A stretch of DNA of 64,000 nucleotides, taken from NCBI GenBank assembly GCA_905339235.1, contig CAJPFG010000006.1, forward strand, positions 124,001 to 188,000, in the 5' to 3' direction. Made by a program: the position numbers and the translations under genes. Below are positions 36,785-46,044 of this stretch, in pieces. How positions within the stretch are numbered: position 1 is the stretch's first letter; the number at the start of each line of letters is the position of its first letter. The notes below the pieces were generated by a model. It saw only the letters and a program-made list of their open reading frames with translations. It ran no database searches and was not told the origin of the DNA. This stretch comes from Phycisphaerales bacterium (lineage in GTDB: Bacteria > Planctomycetota > Phycisphaerae > Phycisphaerales > UBA1924).

Positions 36785-37609
36785 TTATCCCACCCTCCGA
36801 AGCACCGCCATGCCGAAGTCCAGCGGCATCGTGCAATACTCGACCACTTCGTAGCGCCCCGCGGCGATTGCCGAGAGGTTGTCAAGCACGTACCGCGGCC
36901 CTTCGTGCCCGCTCGCAGGGTTGGTGTCATGCAGCACGAGGTACCCGCCGATGTCCAACCACGGCTCGACCGCCCGCAGGTCGCGCGTCACGCCCGCCGG
37001 CGTGTGATCCGCATCCAGGAACGCGAGCTGAACCCCACACTCCCGCAGCGGCGCCGCCGCGATGCCCGCGGAACTGTCGCCGGCGGTCAGCGTGACGATC
37101 TCACGCAGACCGGCGCGGCCCAGCGCCCCCTCGACGAACGCGCGCTGGCTGGGCGCCCCCAGCGCCGCGAGCGCGCCGGGGTGCTTCCATTCCAGGGCGT
37201 CGAAGGTGTCAAAACTCCAGAGATGAGCGCCGGGCGCCAGGGAGCGCAAGGCCGCGGCGATCCAGTGCGTGCTCACGGAGAGGTACGTTCCGGTCTCAAC
37301 CACAGTGCGCGGGGCGATGTTCTGCACGAGCGCGTGGAGCAGCAGCCCTGCCTGCGGCGAGACCGATCCGGGATAGGTCTGGGGCCGCTCGTAGAGCGCC
37401 CGCAACGACGCGATCCACGGCTCCGCAGGATTCAGCCACGCGGGGAACTCATCCAGCCATCGGGTCATGCCCGTGGTGCTTCTCAGAGCGCGCCGGAACG
37501 AAGCGGGGTGTGAGCCCGGCACGTCGCGTGAGACGCCCAGCATGTACGCGCCCACGGCGTTGCGGAATCGTTCTCGTGAACGGCTGAAGACGGAGGAAAG
37601 CGGCCGCAT
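36785..37609 (-). CDS. Class I SAM-dependent methyltransferase (methyltransferase 24 type)
   Basis: A 274-residue enzyme with motif I as VVETGTYLSVSTHWIAAAL, an acidic residue at the end of strand 2 (LWSFDTFD) and the motif LAFLDADHTPAGVTRDLRAV of the methyltransferase 24/CmcI group. These act on sugars, lipids or small molecules; the substrate is unknown. It is convergent with the sugar transferase, 3 bases apart, so a role in surface glycan modification is a guess. Divergent from the membrane zinc-ribbon gene. Confidence 0.8.
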   Translation of the reverse strand: MRPLSSVFSRSRERFRNAVGAYMLGVSRDVPGSHPASFRRALRSTTGMTRWLDEFPAWLNPAEPWIASLRALYERPQTYPGSVSPQAGLLLHALVQNIAPRTVVETGTYLSVSTHWIAAALRSLAPGAHLWSFDTFDALEWKHPGALAALGAPSQRAFVEGALGRAGLREIVTLTAGDSSAGIAAAPLRECGVQLAFLDADHTPAGVTRDLRAVEPWLDIGGYLVLHDTNPASGHEGPRYVLDNLSAIAAGRYEVVEYCTMPLDFGMAVLRRVG

Positions 37610-37647
37610 CGTGCCACTATACCCGCGAGTTCGAGTACGATGCCGCG

Positions 37648-38469
37648 GTGCGCGATCCCAGCAACCTCACGCCCCAGATGGTGCGGCAGTTGGTGTACTC
37701 GAGTCACCCCGGCTTCTGCCCGTGGTGCGACTACAGCCGCGACGGGCTCGAGCGCGGCATGCCGTGTCCTGAGTGTGGCTTCCCCAGGTGCCTTGAATCG
37801 GCACCCGAGACCTGGGCTCGTCACACCATGGGAGGCTCCTTGGCCGGCCTGCGCGGGAGCATCCTCGTCGTCATGATCGGCCTGCTGGTGTGGGCCGCGT
37901 CGCGATGGACCGACCGGGATTGGGAATACGGATGGCTCCTTTCCGCCGCCGGTGCGCTCACGATCGCGGGCGGCGCCGCGGCCGTCCTCGGTCACCAGCC
38001 GGATCGAAGCCTCGCGGCAGCGTTGCTGCGGCTGGAGTGCTACGTGTTGGCGATCGCCGTGATGGGGCTGGCGGTGCTCGGCGTGGTCGCCCGCGCGCAG
38101 CCGTTTCCGGCGTGGTCGGGCCCGGTCGCCGGTCTGGCCCTGCAACTGATGCTGGCTCACCTGCTGTCAGGGATTGCCACGCGGGTACGCCGGATCCACT
38201 GGAAGACGCAGGCGTGGTCGCGAGCGCGGGCCTCGCTGTACCACCGGGCGTGGGCGGCGCTCATCACCGCCACGATCGCCAGCCTGGGCGAATGCGTGGT
38301 GCATCTCTTCCTGCCCGGCGAGCAGGGGGCAATGGCCTCGGGGTGGACGTGCTTCGGGACGATCGCGTGGACGGCGGCGGCGGTGGGCATGGTGGTCGCG
38401 CTTGGTTCCGCCCGCGCGGCGCTGAAGCACGAGGCCGCTGCAATCCGCCTCTCCGCACCGCCAGCATAA
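37648..38469 (+). CDS. Membrane protein with N-terminal zinc ribbon
   Basis: A 273-residue protein I cannot assign to a family. Residues 24-45 carry two Cys pairs, CPWC and CPEC, typical of a zinc ribbon. Five or six hydrophobic segments follow (about 66-82, 92-112, 125-147, 150-172, 195-217, 230-255). It starts at GTG 37648; an ATG at 37640 is in another frame. It ends 8 bases before mnmG and is probably cotranscribed with it. The mix of zinc ribbon and membrane helices recalls many uncharacterised planctomycete proteins. Confidence 0.7.
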   Translation: MRDPSNLTPQMVRQLVYSSHPGFCPWCDYSRDGLERGMPCPECGFPRCLESAPETWARHTMGGSLAGLRGSILVVMIGLLVWAASRWTDRDWEYGWLLSAAGALTIAGGAAAVLGHQPDRSLAAALLRLECYVLAIAVMGLAVLGVVARAQPFPAWSGPVAGLALQLMLAHLLSGIATRVRRIHWKTQAWSRARASLYHRAWAALITATIASLGECVVHLFLPGEQGAMASGWTCFGTIAWTAAAVGMVVALGSARAALKHEAAAIRLSAPPA

Positions 38470-38477
38470 ACTCCGGG

Positions 38478-40448
38478 GTGGCAGAGCATCGGTACCAAGT
38501 CATCGTGATCGGCGGAGGGCACGCGGGTGTTGAGGCCGCGTGGGCCTGCGCCAACCTCCTGCCCGGCGAGCGTACCGTGGCTCTGGTCACGCTGGACCCC
38601 TCCAAGATCGGCGTGATGTCCTGCAACCCGGCGATCGGCGGGCTTGCGAAGGGGCAGTTGGTTCGCGAGATCGATGCGCTGGGCGGGCTGATGGGCCTGG
38701 CCACCGACCTGACCGGCATCCAGTTCAAGGTGCTGAACCAGAGCAAGGGCCCCGCGGTTCACGGCCCGCGCGCCCAGTGCGACAAGCACGCGTACGCCCA
38801 GGCCGTGCAGGCCCTCATCGCGTCGCGCCCGGAAGTTGAAGTGATCGCGGGAAGCGTGGAGCGTCTGCTCGTGGAGGGCGGGCGGGTGCGCGGTGTTGAG
38901 ATCGCACGGGGCACGCGGCAGGCCGCATCCACGGGAGGTTCGCCCGTGGCGACGCATGTCCTCTCGGCCGCCGCGGTCGTGCTTACAACCGGCACCTTCA
39001 TGCGTGGGTTGATGCACTGCGGCGAGCAGAAGACCCGGGGAGGCCGCTTCGGCGAGGACGCGTCGGTGGGGATCTCCGGCGCGCTCCGGGATCTGGGCTT
39101 TGAACTCGGACGCCTCAAGACCGGAACGCCTCCCCGCCTCAAGCGCGGCACAATCGATTGGGACGCCCTCGAACCGGCGATGGGCGATGACGTCCCGCTG
39201 CCTTTCAGCGACCTCACGGGAATGGACGAGCCGGACATCGGGCCCGACTCTCCGGCGTTGTCTCTCCGCCGGTTTCCGGTCCTGCCCCAGGTGGATTGCC
39301 GGCAGACGCGCACGACCGCACACGCGCACGAGATGATCCGCGCCAACCTGCATCGCGCTCCGATGTACTCGGGCCAGATCGAGTCCGTGGGCCCGCGGTA
39401 CTGCCCTTCCATCGAGGACAAGGTCGTTCGCTTCGCCGAGCGCGAGAGTCATGGCGTGTTCCTCGAGCCCGAATCGCTCCGCGACGACTGGATCTATTGC
39501 AACGGCATCTCCACGAGCCTCCCGCCCGATGTGCAGGACGTGATTGTCCGCTCGATGCCCGGCTGCGAGCACGCGCACATCTATCGTTACGGCTATGCCG
39601 TCGAGTACGACATGGTCCGCCCTCACCAGATCCGTGCCACGGGAATGACCAAACTGGTCGAAGGGTTGTTCCTCGCCGGCCAGATCAATGGCACGAGCGG
39701 GTATGAAGAGGCCGCGGCTCAGGGCATCGTCGCGGGGATCAACGCGGCCCGCCGGGTGCTGGCGCGCGGGGAGTTTGTCGTCGGACGCGACCAGGCCTAC
39801 ATCGGCGTGCTGATGGATGACCTGGTCACCAAGACTCCCGTCGAGCCATACCGGATGTTCACCAGCCGCGCCGAGCACCGGCTGAGCCTGCGTTCGGACA
39901 ACGCCCCCGAGCGACTTACGCCCCTCGCCCGGGATATCGGGCTGTTGGATTCGACGCGGCTCGGGCGAGTTCGATGGTCGCTCTTCGAGCGCCGGCGTGA
40001 ACTGGCATCGCGGCTGCACGAGGCCATCGATCGCGAGCGCAGCGACGGCGAGCCCCTGTCGAAACTCGCCCGCTCCGACAAGATCGAGGCGGCCGACCTG
40101 AGGGCGATGCTCGCGGCGGCCGGGTGCGTCCCCGAACACGATGACGAGCGGTTCCTCGACGCGACGATCCGGACGGTCCACGCCGATCGCCGCTACGAGG
40201 CCTACCTCGTTCGCCAGCGAACGGAGGTCAAGCGGCAAGGCGAGATGGAGCATCGGCGCATCCCCGACGCCATTGACTTCGGCGATTTCAAGGACATGCG
40301 AGCCGAGGCTCGACAGGCCCTCGCGAAGTTCCGCCCCAGCACTTTCGGGCAAGCGGGACGGCTCGAAGGTGTCACTCCGGCGGACCTCACGCTCCTGTCA
40401 GTGCTCGTAGATCGCTGGGGGCGCGACCGGCGCCAACTCGTGAAGTAG
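38478..40448 (+). CDS. mnmG: tRNA uridine-5-carboxymethylaminomethyl modification enzyme MnmG
   Basis: FAD enzyme that, with MnmE, modifies U34 in certain tRNAs. The FAD motif is IGGGHAGVEAA from residue 11; SCNPAIGGLAKGQLVREID, LKTGTPPRLKRGTIDW, QINGTSGYEEAAAQG and RAEHRLSLRSDNA are classic MnmG blocks. The length, 656, is slightly above the usual 620-630. It starts at GTG 38478, where family similarity begins. The MnmE partner candidate is a shortened GTPase at 58218. Confidence 0.95.
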   Translation: MAEHRYQVIVIGGGHAGVEAAWACANLLPGERTVALVTLDPSKIGVMSCNPAIGGLAKGQLVREIDALGGLMGLATDLTGIQFKVLNQSKGPAVHGPRAQCDKHAYAQAVQALIASRPEVEVIAGSVERLLVEGGRVRGVEIARGTRQAASTGGSPVATHVLSAAAVVLTTGTFMRGLMHCGEQKTRGGRFGEDASVGISGALRDLGFELGRLKTGTPPRLKRGTIDWDALEPAMGDDVPLPFSDLTGMDEPDIGPDSPALSLRRFPVLPQVDCRQTRTTAHAHEMIRANLHRAPMYSGQIESVGPRYCPSIEDKVVRFAERESHGVFLEPESLRDDWIYCNGISTSLPPDVQDVIVRSMPGCEHAHIYRYGYAVEYDMVRPHQIRATGMTKLVEGLFLAGQINGTSGYEEAAAQGIVAGINAARRVLARGEFVVGRDQAYIGVLMDDLVTKTPVEPYRMFTSRAEHRLSLRSDNAPERLTPLARDIGLLDSTRLGRVRWSLFERRRELASRLHEAIDRERSDGEPLSKLARSDKIEAADLRAMLAAAGCVPEHDDERFLDATIRTVHADRRYEAYLVRQRTEVKRQGEMEHRRIPDAIDFGDFKDMRAEARQALAKFRPSTFGQAGRLEGVTPADLTLLSVLVDRWGRDRRQLVK

Positions 40449-40473
40449 CGGCGCGAACCGGGTAGGATGGTCC

Positions 40474-42243
40474 GTGGATCTCTCGACCGCCCTTGTCCAA
40501 CTGGCGCAGTCTGGCCCGCACGGCGGCGCCGCGGCGCTCGACTTGCTGCTCGTGCTGGCCACGGCGGGGGCCGTAGCGCTGCTTTTCGCCCGGCTGAAAC
40601 TCCCGTCGGTCCCCGGCTACCTGATCGCGGGGGCCATCATCGGGCCTTCGGCGGTTGGTCTGATCCGCGATGCCGACGCCGTGGCATCGCTGGGGCAACT
40701 CTCCACCGTCATTCTGTTGTTCCTGATCGGGCTGCATCTCGACATGTCCCGGGTGCGCACCGGGATGTTGTCGATCGTCGGGGTGAGCACCGCGGCGACG
40801 CTGGCGATGGCCCTGTTCGCCTGGCCCGCGGCCTATGTGTTCACCGGAAGCGCCACCTCGGCGCTGGCCGTGGCGATGGCGATGTCCATCGCCGCGACCG
40901 CGGTGCCGCTCAAGACCCTTGAGGAGCGCCGGGAAATGAACAGCGCCCACGGGCGACTGGCCTTCGGCTTCACGCTCTTCCAGGACCTACTCGCGGTCAT
41001 GATGCTGGCTTCGCTCCCCTTGGTGGCTCTGTGGGCGGGTGTGGCCGTCGAAGCGCCCGATCCCGGCCTCATCATCCGCAAAGGCGCCCTCGCCATCGCC
41101 GGGATGATCGGGCTCGTGCTGATCGGTCGGGTATTGCTGCCGCGGCTGCTGAGCCAGGCCGGGCGCGTGGGCGGAGAGGTGCTCATCGTGGTGTCGGCGG
41201 CGGTGGCCCTTGGGGCGGCGGTCTTCACCGCGCTGCTGGGCTTCAGCCCCGAGTTGGGCGCGTTCCTGGCCGGGTTTCTGCTGGCGGGGACGCCGTTCCG
41301 GTTCCAAGTCGCGGGCCAACTCGTGCCGCTTCGCGACCTGTTCCTCGCGGTGCTCTTCACCATCGTCGGCATGAGCGTGCCGATCCTGACGGTGATGGGG
41401 GGGTGGTGGATACTGCTGCTCGCGCTGATTGCGCTGGGTGTGGTCAAGGTGCTGGGGGTCACGGTCGTGTCGTGGGCGCTGGGGGCGACGCCACGGGTCG
41501 GTCTGCTGGCCGCGGTGACCCTCGCGCCGGCGGGCGAGTTCACGCTCGTGATGCTCGCGCAGTCCCGGCAGGCGGGGGTGCTCAACGACACGCAGGTCGG
41601 GTACGCCACGGCCGTGGTGGGGCTCTCGCTCATCGCGGCCCCGTTGATTCTCAAGGCGGGCCACGCCGTGCGATTCCTGGATCGTGCGCCCGCGGCGCCC
41701 TGGATTCGGTCGTCGATGCTCGGGGCGAGCGCGCCGGCCCTGGCGTCCTCCGAGGCGGAGGCCGGGCAGCGGCCGTTCCGGGCGATCGTGGCGGGCTTCG
41801 GCCCGGTGGGACGCGCGGTCGCAGACCTGCTGGCCCGCGACGGCGTGGACGTGACGGTGATCGAGATGAACCCGAAGACGGTTCAGAAGCAAACGTCGCT
41901 GGGGCGTCGGATCGTGTACGGCGACGCCTCGAATCCCAGCGTGCTCGAGTCGGCGGGGCTGGAATGCGCCGACGCGGTGGTTCTGACCCTTCCCGACGAT
42001 GAGGTGGTTCTCCGTTCGTGCACCATGATTCGCGCCCATAACCCGGGGGTGTTCATCGCCGTGCGCACCGGCGCCCTGAGTCTGGGCCTGCGCGCCATGC
42101 AACTGGGCGCCGATCACGCCGTGGTGGAGGAGATGGTGACCGCCGAGGCCATGTCCCGGCAGGTCCTGGACAAGGTCCGTCTCCGCAGGCACGGGGAGGA
42201 TGTGGGTCCGAAACTCTACGAATACGGAGAGTTGCACCGCTGA
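40474..42243 (+). CDS. Monovalent cation:proton antiporter with TrkA-N domain (KefB/YbaL-like)
   Basis: A 589-residue inner-membrane transporter of the CPA2 family. About twelve helices span residues 15-395, with FARLKLPSVPGYLIAGAIIG, GFTLFQDLLAVMML and GFSPELGAFLAGFLLAG as family marks. A cytosolic Rossmann regulatory domain starts near 430 (AIVAGFGPVGRAVADLLA, then VIEMNPKT). It resembles K+ or Na+/H+ antiporters; no ion can be named. It starts at GTG 40474, 26 bases after mnmG. Confidence 0.88.
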   Translation: MDLSTALVQLAQSGPHGGAAALDLLLVLATAGAVALLFARLKLPSVPGYLIAGAIIGPSAVGLIRDADAVASLGQLSTVILLFLIGLHLDMSRVRTGMLSIVGVSTAATLAMALFAWPAAYVFTGSATSALAVAMAMSIAATAVPLKTLEERREMNSAHGRLAFGFTLFQDLLAVMMLASLPLVALWAGVAVEAPDPGLIIRKGALAIAGMIGLVLIGRVLLPRLLSQAGRVGGEVLIVVSAAVALGAAVFTALLGFSPELGAFLAGFLLAGTPFRFQVAGQLVPLRDLFLAVLFTIVGMSVPILTVMGGWWILLLALIALGVVKVLGVTVVSWALGATPRVGLLAAVTLAPAGEFTLVMLAQSRQAGVLNDTQVGYATAVVGLSLIAAPLILKAGHAVRFLDRAPAAPWIRSSMLGASAPALASSEAEAGQRPFRAIVAGFGPVGRAVADLLARDGVDVTVIEMNPKTVQKQTSLGRRIVYGDASNPSVLESAGLECADAVVLTLPDDEVVLRSCTMIRAHNPGVFIAVRTGALSLGLRAMQLGADHAVVEEMVTAEAMSRQVLDKVRLRRHGEDVGPKLYEYGELHR

Positions 42244-42250
42244 ACGCGGA

Positions 42251-43051
42251 TTAGTCCTTCAGTTGCTTCAGTTCGTCGCGAAGGATGGCCGCGAGTTCGT
42301 AGTTTTCCTCTTCCAGGGCGCGGGCGAGGCGCTGGCGAAGTTCGGTTTTCTGGCTCACGGGCAGTTTGGGGACCAAGGACTCCCGCATGCCGCGGAGCGC
42401 CTGCACCTCGTTGCTCTTCTCGAACATCTGCGGGCGCCCGGTCTCCTCGAAGTACTTGCGGAGCAGGTCCAGCCCTTCGTCGAGCGCGAGGATCGCGGCC
42501 TTCGGCTCGTTGTCTTTCAGCGCCTGGCTCGCGAGGGCGCGGGTGCGCATCATCGTGATGTACGGACGGAACTGTTCGAGGCTGGTCCGGTCCTCATCCG
42601 ACTCGGCGTACTTCAGGATCAGGTCCAATACTCGGAGGTTTCGCGTGGTGTCGCGAACCACCCGCTCGAAGTCCTCCAGCACGAGCAGCGCGACATACCT
42701 GCGGTAGTACATCTCCGCCTCGTCGCGGAGCGATCTGCATTCCTCCGTGGTCAGGGTCCGCTTTTCCGCGGGCGCATCGTCCGCCTCGCCCGTCGCGGCC
42801 TGCTCCTGCTGCTCGGAATCGAACGTCTCCTCGAAATAGTCCAGCAGACTGGGGTATCCATGGGGTTTTTGGCCATCGGGCCGGCCATCAGCGTTCATTT
42901 GCAAGACACCCAGGTCCAGCCGCACCTGCACCTTGGGCTCCCCGTCTTCGCCCACCACCATTCGGCAGGTCAGTTGCCCCGGTTCGTACGGCCAGTCGTT
43001 GAGGATTCTGGTGATATCGGAACTCATCGGGTTGGGATCTCGGTCAGGCAT
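42251..43051 (-). CDS. UVR-motif (UvrB/UvrC-like) domain protein
   Basis: A 266-residue soluble protein. The last 35 residues form a UVR motif (ELRQRLARALEEENYELAA then ILRDELKQL), as in UvrB, UvrC and McsA, where it mediates protein contact. The central part is helical and charged. A middle stretch around PSLLDYFEETFDSEQQ is of no known family. The start is ATG 43051; ATG 43027 (MSSDITRIL) is an alternative that looks more like a natural N-terminus. The gene lies tail to tail with the antiporter. No kinase or repair partner adjoins it. Confidence 0.7.
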   Translation of the reverse strand: MPDRDPNPMSSDITRILNDWPYEPGQLTCRMVVGEDGEPKVQVRLDLGVLQMNADGRPDGQKPHGYPSLLDYFEETFDSEQQEQAATGEADDAPAEKRTLTTEECRSLRDEAEMYYRRYVALLVLEDFERVVRDTTRNLRVLDLILKYAESDEDRTSLEQFRPYITMMRTRALASQALKDNEPKAAILALDEGLDLLRKYFEETGRPQMFEKSNEVQALRGMRESLVPKLPVSQKTELRQRLARALEEENYELAAILRDELKQLKD

Positions 43052-43377
43052 GGGCCAGGTTAGCAATATGGTCGGGTGATTGAAGTACCATAGGGTAGCG
43101 TCGGCGTACTGTGATGTGAGGTTTTGCCGAATTTTGGGGTCTGAAGATGCAACTTTTTCTGCATGCGCCTTGCATTTCGGGAAAGTGGTGACACATTGAA
43201 AGTGGGAGGTAGCGGAGAGACTCCGGGCGTTAAGGCCCGACCTCCCATAGTCGATGCAACCCAAGGACGGGTGTTGGCGGATAGTGAGGGGTGCCCCCGT
43301 GGGGTGCAGGCCCTCGCGTTTGTCTGTTCGAGAGCGCGGGTGGTTCGGCGGTTCTCGCCGGGAAGGTGGGTGGAGAC
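43052..43377. other. Intergenic region between the UVR gene and the sigma factor gene
   Basis: About 325 bases between divergent genes. It holds a nested hairpin: TGGGAGGT (43203-43210) pairs with ACCTCCCA (43240-43247), and inside it CGGGC (43224-43228) pairs with GCCCG (43235-43239). It probably also holds the promoters, but I saw no convincing -35/-10 pair. Confidence 0.5.
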
Positions 43378-44319
43378 GTGAGCCGAGTTCGTGCAGCGGC
43401 CGCTTCAAACGGAGTGAGTCGCGCCATCCAGAGCGATCTGTCTCTCTACCTGCGGGAAATTAACCGCGTCGCTCTTCTCACGCCCGAAGAGGAGCGTGAA
43501 CTCGGGTGGCGCGTGATCAATGACAACGATCCGATCGCGCGCGAGCGCATGGTGCGGGCGAATCTTCGCCTGGTGGTTTCCATCGCGAAGAACTACACCG
43601 GCCGCGGCCTGACCCTCACCGACCTGATCGAAGAGGGCAACATTGGGTTGATGCGGGCGGTGGAAGGGTTCGACCCCGCGCAGGGCGCCCGCTTCAGCAC
43701 GTACGCGTCGTGGTGGATCAAGCAGTCGATCAAGCGGGCGCTCGTGAACGCGATGCAGCCCGTGCATGTTCCGGCGTACATGGTCGAGTTGATCGCGAAA
43801 TGGAAGGTCGCCTGCCGGCGGCTCGAAGCCGAGATGGGCGTGACTCCCACGCTGCACGACATCGCGCTGGCGATGGACATGCCCCTCCGCAAGGTGCGCA
43901 TCATCCGCCGGGCCGTCAAGGCGTTCCAGACGCCGACCCAGGCCCCGCGGGATTCTTCCGGTGAACTCATCAACTTCAGTGAGATCATGGCCGACCCGCG
44001 GGCCGGGACCCCTCACGAGCGGATGTTCCGCACCGAGGAACTCGAGGTGCTTCGGCGACTGCTCGCGACCATCGACGAGCGGGAAGCCGGCGTGCTCCGC
44101 ATGCGGTTCGGCCTGGACGGCTGCGAGCCCCTTACCCTCAAGCAGATTTCCGAGGAACTGGGGATTAGCCGGGAGCGCGTCCGCCAGATCGTGGACGAGT
44201 CGCTGACCAAACTCAACCGGCAGATGAACGACGAGCGTTCCTCCCGCACCGTCAAGGACGAAAAGCGGCCCCGAACCGCCTCCCGCACGGTTCGCGTGCA
44301 GGCCTCACGCCCCGCCTGA
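43378..44319 (+). CDS. RNA polymerase sigma-70 factor (RpoD/RpoS group)
   Basis: A 313-residue sigma factor with region 1.2 ([21 protein letters not shown]), region 2 ([55 protein letters not shown]), region 3 and region 4 with the recognition helix ([19 protein letters not shown]). It lacks the large region 1.1 of full RpoD proteins, so it may be the primary or a group 2 factor. A GTG at 43378 with a GGTGGAG site five bases upstream is preferred over 43291. Confidence 0.92.
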   Translation: MSRVRAAAASNGVSRAIQSDLSLYLREINRVALLTPEEERELGWRVINDNDPIARERMVRANLRLVVSIAKNYTGRGLTLTDLIEEGNIGLMRAVEGFDPAQGARFSTYASWWIKQSIKRALVNAMQPVHVPAYMVELIAKWKVACRRLEAEMGVTPTLHDIALAMDMPLRKVRIIRRAVKAFQTPTQAPRDSSGELINFSEIMADPRAGTPHERMFRTEELEVLRRLLATIDEREAGVLRMRFGLDGCEPLTLKQISEELGISRERVRQIVDESLTKLNRQMNDERSSRTVKDEKRPRTASRTVRVQASRPA

Positions 44320-44341
44320 GCGCATTTCCGGCCCTGTCTCT

Positions 44342-44368
44342 CCACGCCCGCGCCGGCCCTTGGCGTGG
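44342..44368 (+). terminator. Possible terminator after the sigma factor gene
   Basis: CCACGCC (44342-44348) pairs with GGCGTGG (44362-44368), followed by GCGTTTGTGCTTT, a poor T-run. Weak candidate. Confidence 0.4.
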
Positions 44369-44424
44369 GCGTTTGTGCTTTCGAATCCAAGCGGGCGGCA
44401 GCGGGAATTGCTACCATCGCCCCT

Positions 44425-46026
44425 ATGCACGACCTGATTCGACCTGTGTTTTCCCGCTCCGGCATTGCTTTGGCGCTCGCCGGCACTCTGATCGGCGCCG
44501 TGACGCTCGTGGCGCCCACCGCCCGGGCTGACGATTTCGTGGACCGCGTCAACGGGGTCTACAAGCCGATTCCCACCGAACGCCGAAGCGACCTGATCCT
44601 GCTTCCGCTCCTGGAAAAAATCACGCCCCCGCCCCCGGCGGTGGCCACCTTGGAGCAGGCGGCGATTGTCCCGGCCGACCTGCCGACTTTCTCCCAGGCC
44701 GCGGCTTGGTCTTCCGCAGCCCCCCAACAGGCGGTGCTCAAGGCCCTGCACGATGTGACGCAGGAGAAGGACTGGCGCCGGGCGTATGTCTTCGGGCTTC
44801 CCTACGGAGTCGAAGAGGCCCCGCCCGCGATCGTGCGCGCCCGACTGCATTCGGAACTGGGCGACCCTCCCACCCTCGCGGCGGCCCAGCACCACTACCT
44901 CGCCCCGCTGGACCGCGTGGCGATCCTGGTCAACGTCGAGGCGACCCGACTTCTGGGAGAGGGCAAGCCCAACGACGCGATCGAGGTGCTGACCGACTGG
45001 GCGTTTTTCTGCCGCTCCATGTGCGATCGCCAGTTCCTCGCCGAAGTCTCCTGGGGGCTGCGAAACCTGATCCAGGCCCAGGAGCGCATCCGGGATGTCG
45101 CGTACACCGATCTGCGGGGCGCGAGGGCGTTGAATACGGCGCGGCTGCTCACGCAGATCAAGCGGCTCGCCAATGACGACTACCTCGATCTTGGTCGGAT
45201 CACCTTCCCCACCGGGGATCGGGCCGGGACCGAGCAGATGATCGCGAGGGTGTACGTGCCCAGGGGGAGGGTGGACGACAGGATCTTCGGGCCCGCGATG
45301 GCGCGGCTGGGCTCTTCGCAGCACCCGTTGCGGTTGTTCTCCGAGACGGCGAGATGGCGCCAGTCCGCGGGTTCGCAGGTGGATTGGGACACTGTGTCCC
45401 GCACATCCAAGGGCGTGTATGACGACTGGGCGGGGCGGTGGATCGTCGAATGGTTCGACCGGCGGCACGTGCAGGTGACCGAGTGGGAAAAAATCCAGCC
45501 GTCGATCTCCGGCTACGCGGTGATCCAGGCGACAACCCCGGACCTCGGGGCCCTGCGTCCGCTGCGGCAACTCGCCAAGGTCGAAGGAGTGGGGACGCGG
45601 ACCGCGCTCGCGGTGGTCGGCGCGACGTACGACCGCGGGAATCAGTATCCGCCCCAACTCTCCGCGGTGCGGCCTCGCTGGGTCCCGGCCCTTGAAGACG
45701 ACCCGTACAACGTCACCGCGCGACAGGCCGAAGGCAAGCCGCCGCTCGAGTACTTCGTGCCGATGCGCAACACTCCCCGCAACGCGCTGAACGAACCCGA
45801 ACCTTACGAGGTGAGCGTGGTCACCAACGACCCCGCGCACCCGCTGGTGCTGCGGCTCAAGGACGACAGTTTCGTCCTCTATTCCTGGGGTTCGGACAAC
45901 GCCAAGAACCTCGCGCGGCGGACGCAGAACACGGCCGCGGTCGTGCAGGGCGCCGACTACCTCATCTGGCCGCCGGTGGTGAGCCTGCAGCGCCAGAACA
46001 TGATCGATCTGGGCACGCTCAGGTAG
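44425..46026 (+). CDS. Large exported protein of unknown function
   Basis: A 533-residue protein with a clear signal peptide (SGIALALAGTLIGAVTLV, cleavage near ARADD). The rest has no motif I can assign. It is rich in helices, with a tetratricopeptide-like feel around residues 170-240, and ends in beta-rich sequence (SFVLYSWGSDNAKN, GADYLIWPPV). The last part resembles secreted-protein minor domains in planctomycetes that compare a computed value with a display string, but that is only an impression. The ATG at 44425 immediately precedes the signal. trxB follows 18 bases later. Confidence 0.65.
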   Translation: MHDLIRPVFSRSGIALALAGTLIGAVTLVAPTARADDFVDRVNGVYKPIPTERRSDLILLPLLEKITPPPPAVATLEQAAIVPADLPTFSQAAAWSSAAPQQAVLKALHDVTQEKDWRRAYVFGLPYGVEEAPPAIVRARLHSELGDPPTLAAAQHHYLAPLDRVAILVNVEATRLLGEGKPNDAIEVLTDWAFFCRSMCDRQFLAEVSWGLRNLIQAQERIRDVAYTDLRGARALNTARLLTQIKRLANDDYLDLGRITFPTGDRAGTEQMIARVYVPRGRVDDRIFGPAMARLGSSQHPLRLFSETARWRQSAGSQVDWDTVSRTSKGVYDDWAGRWIVEWFDRRHVQVTEWEKIQPSISGYAVIQATTPDLGALRPLRQLAKVEGVGTRTALAVVGATYDRGNQYPPQLSAVRPRWVPALEDDPYNVTARQAEGKPPLEYFVPMRNTPRNALNEPEPYEVSVVTNDPAHPLVLRLKDDSFVLYSWGSDNAKNLARRTQNTAAVVQGADYLIWPPVVSLQRQNMIDLGTLR

Positions 46027-46044
46027 ACTGTGGGAATCTCGCAC

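Noticed and set aside
38157-40352. Long minus-strand open frame (731 codons)
   Set aside because: Antisense to mnmG, whose identity is certain.
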